Positions 14,400-18,001 of a stretch of 18,001 nucleotides of DNA are shown piece after piece. Origin of the DNA: an uncultured Clostridia bacterium (GTDB lineage: Bacteria; Bacillota; Clostridia; TANB77; CAG-508); the NCBI GenBank assembly GCA_949118805.1, contig CASAUJ010000029.1, positions 1-18,001 on the forward strand, given 5' to 3'. Under the pieces are notes generated by a model. That model was not told the origin of the DNA. It was given only the letters and a program-made list of their open reading frames with translations, and searched no databases. A program made the position numbers and the translations under genes. How positions within the stretch are numbered: the stretch's first letter is position 1; every line of letters begins with the position of its first letter.

Positions 14400-14496
14400 T
14401 TGATGTCTAGCTAGTCATGCTAGTGTATGATATTTTTTATCATACCAGTAGGTGCAAATCCTATTACATCAATTCCAGATGTCTTTTTATCTGGAA
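14400..14496 (+). ncRNA. Structured 5' leader: four-way junction plus hairpin, unidentified
   Basis: Almost every base pairs in a simple nested fold. P1 is 14400-14406 with 14466-14472 (7 bp). P2 is 14407-14411 with 14419-14423 (5 bp, 7-base loop). P3 is 14425-14432 with 14438-14445 (8 bp, 5-base loop). P4 is 14447-14452 with 14460-14465 (6 bp with one G-U, 7-base loop TGCAAAT). Only one unpaired base separates P2-P3 and P3-P4, and none separates P1-P2 or P4-P1. A further 8-bp hairpin (14473-14480 with 14489-14496) abuts P1. No T-run follows, so it is not an intrinsic terminator. The fold is cloverleaf-like, but the D-loop GG and the standard tRNA linkers are missing. It matches no riboswitch class I can recall. 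It could be a riboswitch, a protein-binding leader or an mRNA stabiliser. Confidence 0.6.
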
Positions 14497-14520
14497 AAAA
14501 ATAAAAGGAGGAACGGTAAC

Positions 14521-14760
14521 ATGGCAGTATTAAGGCTTTGTGTAAATGGGGTAGTCTCTGACTCATTACAGCAAGGAGAAATGAACGATGCAACCTTCAA
14601 AAAATTGGCATTAAAATTGGAAAATGGTTGCAAGATGAATTTCAAAGAATGTAAGACCGACTACGATACCCGTGGTTGTCCTACTCATTTGCATTTCAAA
14701 AGCGAATATAATCTTGCAAGTGCAGTATCTCTTTGGGGTTATCTTACCCATGGACATTAA
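14521..14760 (+). CDS. Unrecognised 79-residue Cys/His-containing small protein
   Basis: I do not recognise this protein. The frame is open further upstream, but the ATG at 14521 has AAAGGAGG at 9 bases and begins MAVLRLCVNGVVSD; the upstream part is the structured leader. There is no signal peptide or membrane helix. It has four Cys (7, 39, 46, 55) and several His near the C-terminus (THLHF at 57-61, and LTHGH at the end), which could bind a metal or form disulfides. Codon choice differs from its neighbours: GAC, TAC, ACC, CGT and TTC are frequent, as in highly expressed genes. It has its own consensus promoter, a folded leader and a very strong terminator, so it is a single-gene unit that is probably abundantly made. 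Peptide-precursor or small regulatory roles are possible but unsupported. Confidence 0.75.
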   Translation: MAVLRLCVNGVVSDSLQQGEMNDATFKKLALKLENGCKMNFKECKTDYDTRGCPTHLHFKSEYNLASAVSLWGYLTHGH

Positions 14761-14771
14761 CCCGTTTCGTT

Positions 14772-14817
14772 TCTAAAAAGACGGACTATAACGAAAGTTA
14801 TAGTCCGTCTTTTTAGA
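14772..14817. terminator. 21-bp perfect terminator hairpin with GAAA tetraloop
   Basis: The arms at 14772-14792 and 14797-14817 are exact reverse complements around a GAAA (GNRA) loop. The stem base is A-rich on one side and T-rich on the other, so it can end both the small-protein transcript and the convergent smc transcript. Confidence 0.9.
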
Positions 14818-14829
14818 TCCATAAAATTT

Positions 14830-17800
14830 TTACATCAATTTCATAGACAGTAATTTTGAAATACCATTTTCCTCCATGGTTACACCATATACGGTATCGG
14901 CTGCCTCCATCGTTCCTTTTCGATGAGTAATCACTAAAAATTGTGTATCTTTTGAGAATTTTTTTAAGTATTCTGCAAAACGATATACATTCACATCATC
15001 TAATGCTGCTTCAATTTCATCCAATACGCAGAATGGTGCTGGATTAATTTTTAAGATAGCAAATAATAGAGCAATAGCTGTAAATGCTTTTTCTCCTCCT
15101 GATAATAACATCATATTTTGCAATTTCTTTCCTGGTGGTTGAACATGGATATCAATTCCACATTCTAAAATATTTTCTTCATCTTCCAATTTTAAAGAAG
15201 CACTTCCTCCTCCAAATAATTCTTTAAATACTTCCTCAAAATTTTTATTGATCATAGCAAACTGTATTTTAAATTGCTCTTTCATGGTAGTTGTCATTTC
15301 TGTTATAATTTTTCGTAACTTATTCATTGTATCCTCTAAGTCTACTCTTTGTTCACACATGAAATCATATCTTTCTTTCATTGTTTTGTATTCTTCTATT
15401 GAGTCTACATTAACACTTCCCAAATCTCTAATTTCTGTCCTTAAATGATTTACTCTTTTTTGTGTTGTCATTACATTTTCTGGTTTTTGATATTCTTCTA
15501 CTTGATTTGGTGTTAACTCATATTCTTCCCACATTTTATCAATAATCATATGAATGTCTTCTTCTAACTTTGTTTTTTTCACATCAATTTTAACAATTTG
15601 GGCTTTCAAATCCTCTATAATTTTGAACTTACTTGTGATTTCTTCTTCTTGTTTTTCTAATTTTTCATTTTTATTTACTCTTTCCTGCTTTAATTCTTCT
15701 ATTTTTGCTCCACTATTTTGAACTTCTTTTTTAATGGTTTCTATTTTTTCCTTAATTTCCTCAATTGATTGCTCTAATTCAAAATTGTCATGAGTAATTT
15801 GTTCTATTTGATCTTTTTTGTTTTCCATACTTCTATTGGCATTTTCTATTTCTGATTGAATTCTCTCTTGTAATTCTTTAATTGATGTTTCACTTTCATC
15901 AAAAGAAGAAACAGAAATTTTTAAATTGGTAATGTCAAGATTTAAATCATCCATATATTTTTGATTATCTTTATTCAATTCTGCAAATTCAGTTATCACT
16001 TTACTTAATTCTTCAATTTCTTGTGTTAATTGTTGTATTTGTAGATCAATTTCTTCCTTCTTTTTTGTTGCTTCCTGTTTTTGCTGTTCTAAATTTTGTT
16101 GCTCCTCTTTTAATTTTGATAGTCTCTCTTCTATTTTAGCAACATTTTCCTCAATTGCTACCACCTTTTGTTTTTCTGTGGCATAGGTAATATCAATTTC
16201 TTGCAATTCTTTCTCAAAACTAGCCACTTTTTCTATTGTTTCTTTCGTTGATAATTCATATTCTTGCTTTTCTTTTTCTAATTTCTCAATCTTTGTTTTT
16301 AATTCTTGTATTTCTTTTTCTAGTTTTCGAATTTCTTTTTCTCTTCCTAAAATGTTAACAGTTTTCTTGGCAACTGAACCTCCTGTAATACTTCCTGAAG
16401 CATTGATAACATCTCCTTCTAAAGTGATAATTCGAAAAGAATAGGCATTTTGTTTTGCTATTTTGATAGCTGTTTCCATTGTGTCTACTACAACTGTTTT
16501 TCCTAATAAATTATTTACAATCTGTTCATATTTTTTATCAAATTGAATTAAATCAGAAGCAATTCCTATCAAACCTTCTTCTTTTCCTTTTAGGTTGTCT
16601 AATTTCTTTCCTTTTACAGAAGAGATTGGTAGAAATGAAGCTCTTCCTAAATGATTCTTCCTTAAATGCTCTACTAATCTTTTGGCATCCTGTTCTGTTT
16701 CTGTTACAATGTTTTGTAAACCTGCTCCTAAGCACATTTCAATTGCAGTTTGGTATTTTTCTGGGACTTCTATAAGATTGGCTAACACACCATGCATGCC
16801 TTGTGCCAATTCTTTTCTATTCTCGCAATCCTTTAAAAGCATTTTTACACTTTTTATATAACCTTCTTTTTCTTTTTCTGTCTCAATCAAGAATTTCAAC
16901 TTTGATTCTTTAATTCTCATTTCACTTTGGTACTGATTTATATTGGTTTGAAATTGACTTATTTTTTGAGTCGCTTCTTCCTTTTGTTGTTTCATTTCTT
17001 CCATTTCTTTTATAATTTGATTTCTTTTCTTATCAATTTCATAAAAAACTTTTCCAATTTCTTCTTTTTGAAGTCTAGTACGATCTAATTCTGAAATATC
17101 ATTCGCTATTTCGTTTTTAATTTGCCCTTGTCTTTTTTGATAATTTTCATAATTAATATCTTGTGTATGACTTTCTCCTTGTAAAGCGTATTTCTGGTCC
17201 GTGTTTTCTTCTACTTTTTGCTTTTTCTCTTCTATTTCTAATTCTTTGGTTGACAACTTTTCTGTCAATTTTGCCAATTCTTCTTCTTTTTCTTGAAGTT
17301 CTTTTTCAAATTTTTCTTTGTTTTGTTTTAAGTTTATCTTTTTTTCTTCTCTTTGTTTCATTTCTTCTTCTAATTGTTGCTTTTTCTCTTCTGTTTCTTT
17401 AATTTCTTTTTCAAAACGCTCTTTGTTTTCTTGATTATTATGAATTCTTGTATTAGCTACATTTATATCTGAATTTAACATTTCTATTTCTTTTTGACTA
17501 GCAAATCCTAAATTTGACATTTCTTCTATTTGATTTGTTATTTGTTCTACTTGATTTTTTAATTCTTCTTTTAATTGTTTAATTCTTTCTAATTTTTCAC
17601 TTTCTTCTTGCCATTGATTGGTATAGATTTCTTCCTCTTTTACAATTGCTTCTAATCCCTCTTTATATTTTTCTATATTATATAAAAATAGCCCTATTTC
17701 TATACTTTTTAATTCTTCTTTTAATTGTAAATATTTTTTTGCTTTTTCAGATTGCATTTTCAAAGGTTCTATATTGCTTTCAATTTCTGCTAAAATATCA

Positions 17801-18001
17801 TTGATACGAAGTAAATTTAATTTGGTTCGTTCTAATTTTTTTTCGCTTTCCTCTTTTCTTGCTCTAAATTTTACAATCCCAGCAGCTTCCTCAAAAATAT
17901 GTCTTCGATCTTCCGATTTATTACTCAATATTTCATCAATTTTTCCTTGTCCAATAATGGAATAGCCATCTTTTCCAATCCCTGTGTCCATAAATAATTC
18001 T
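14830..18001 (-). CDS. smc: Chromosome segregation protein SMC (partial, N-terminus outside window)
   Basis: The gene extends beyond the right edge; the frame is still open at 18001, where the residues preceding MDTGIGKDGYSIIGQG read E-L-F, as in other SMCs. The internal Met at 17991 is therefore not the true start, and the Walker A domain lies outside. Visible parts: the end of the N-terminal head, a long Glu/Lys/Gln-rich coiled coil, the hinge at about 16370-16800 with its Gly-rich GSITGGSV, the returning coiled coil, and the C-terminal head with the ABC signature LLSGGEKA (about 15090-15110) and Walker B CVLDEIEAALDD (about 14996-15031). SMC with ScpA/ScpB loads at the origin region and extrudes loops to organise and separate chromosomes. 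In Firmicutes smc usually sits in an rnc-smc-ftsY cluster, of which nothing else is visible here. Confidence 0.97.
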   Translation of the reverse strand, partial: ELFMDTGIGKDGYSIIGQGKIDEILSNKSEDRRHIFEEAAGIVKFRARKEESEKKLERTKLNLLRINDILAEIESNIEPLKMQSEKAKKYLQLKEELKSIEIGLFLYNIEKYKEGLEAIVKEEEIYTNQWQEESEKLERIKQLKEELKNQVEQITNQIEEMSNLGFASQKEIEMLNSDINVANTRIHNNQENKERFEKEIKETEEKKQQLEEEMKQREEKKINLKQNKEKFEKELQEKEEELAKLTEKLSTKELEIEEKKQKVEENTDQKYALQGESHTQDINYENYQKRQGQIKNEIANDISELDRTRLQKEEIGKVFYEIDKKRNQIIKEMEEMKQQKEEATQKISQFQTNINQYQSEMRIKESKLKFLIETEKEKEGYIKSVKMLLKDCENRKELAQGMHGVLANLIEVPEKYQTAIEMCLGAGLQNIVTETEQDAKRLVEHLRKNHLGRASFLPISSVKGKKLDNLKGKEEGLIGIASDLIQFDKKYEQIVNNLLGKTVVVDTMETAIKIAKQNAYSFRIITLEGDVINASGSITGGSVAKKTVNILGREKEIRKLEKEIQELKTKIEKLEKEKQEYELSTKETIEKVASFEKELQEIDITYATEKQKVVAIEENVAKIEERLSKLKEEQQNLEQQKQEATKKKEEIDLQIQQLTQEIEELSKVITEFAELNKDNQKYMDDLNLDITNLKISVSSFDESETSIKELQERIQSEIENANRSMENKKDQIEQITHDNFELEQSIEEIKEKIETIKKEVQNSGAKIEELKQERVNKNEKLEKQEEEITSKFKIIEDLKAQIVKIDVKKTKLEEDIHMIIDKMWEEYELTPNQVEEYQKPENVMTTQKRVNHLRTEIRDLGSVNVDSIEEYKTMKERYDFMCEQRVDLEDTMNKLRKIITEMTTTMKEQFKIQFAMINKNFEEVFKELFGGGSASLKLEDEENILECGIDIHVQPPGKKLQNMMLLSGGEKAFTAIALLFAILKINPAPFCVLDEIEAALDDVNVYRFAEYLKKFSKDTQFLVITHRKGTMEAADTVYGVTMEENGISKLLSMKLM

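Noticed and set aside
14400..14472. A tRNA gene
   Set aside because: The cloverleaf-like fold with a 7-bp acceptor-like stem and a T-arm-like hairpin is suggestive. However, there are no two bases between acceptor and D stem, the D-loop lacks GG, the anticodon-like stem is 8 bp with a 5-base loop, and the T-loop reads TGCAAAT instead of TTCRA.
14473..14496. Transcription terminator (attenuator) at the end of the small-protein leader
   Set aside because: The 8-bp hairpin is followed by A residues, not T, on the coding strand, so intrinsic termination is not expected.

Overview
This is an AT-rich window (roughly 30% GC by eye) from a low-GC Gram-positive bacterium, most likely an uncultured, possibly gut-associated member of Clostridia. 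The grounds are the AGGAGG-type ribosome binding sites, TTGACA/TATAAT promoters, Firmicute-style rpsF-ssb-rpsR order, a YtaF-type sporulation membrane protein, and pseudopilin-like GLUG surface proteins. No rRNA, tRNA, CRISPR array, transposase gene or phage gene was seen.

Layout. Positions 1-1672 hold core genes on the minus strand: the start of rpsR, then ssb, rpsF and ispD. Position 1696-4050 is a P-type cation ATPase that probably shares a transcript with ispD, driven by a consensus promoter at 4086-4114. Position 4194-5991 is a frameshifted pilin-like GLUG-repeat protein gene, divergent from a small XRE regulator at 6174-6362. Position 6407-9034 is a SERCA-type Ca2+ ATPase. It is separated from the divergent ytaF gene (9266-9940) by a 126-bp palindromic element with 29-bp arms. 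Positions 9987-13792 hold two more pilin-like GLUG genes. The downstream one is intact and the upstream one has a one-base insertion. They share a 663-bp stretch with no visible difference that covers the 5' leader and the constant N-terminal domain. A second XRE regulator (14000-14272) diverges from them, with a perfect palindrome joining the two -35 boxes. Position 14357-14817 is a self-contained unit: consensus promoter, tightly folded leader RNA, a 79-residue unrecognised protein, and a 21-bp terminator hairpin. Position 14830-18001 is the C-terminal part of smc.

How the parts relate. The core genes (rpsR, ssb, rpsF, ispD, smc) are housekeeping. The accessory content is a three-member family of predicted envelope proteins. 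Each has a constant class-III-signal-like helix and an extended N-terminal domain, followed by a divergent GLUG repeat array and a shared C-terminal tail. Two members sit beside their own divergent XRE repressor-like gene, and both of those two are frameshifted inside the repeat array. That is the pattern of a variable, tightly regulated surface-protein locus shaped by recombination and gene loss.

The strongest candidates for something undescribed are the structured leader RNA with its small protein (14400-14760) and the XRE/pilin-GLUG divergent modules with symmetric operators.
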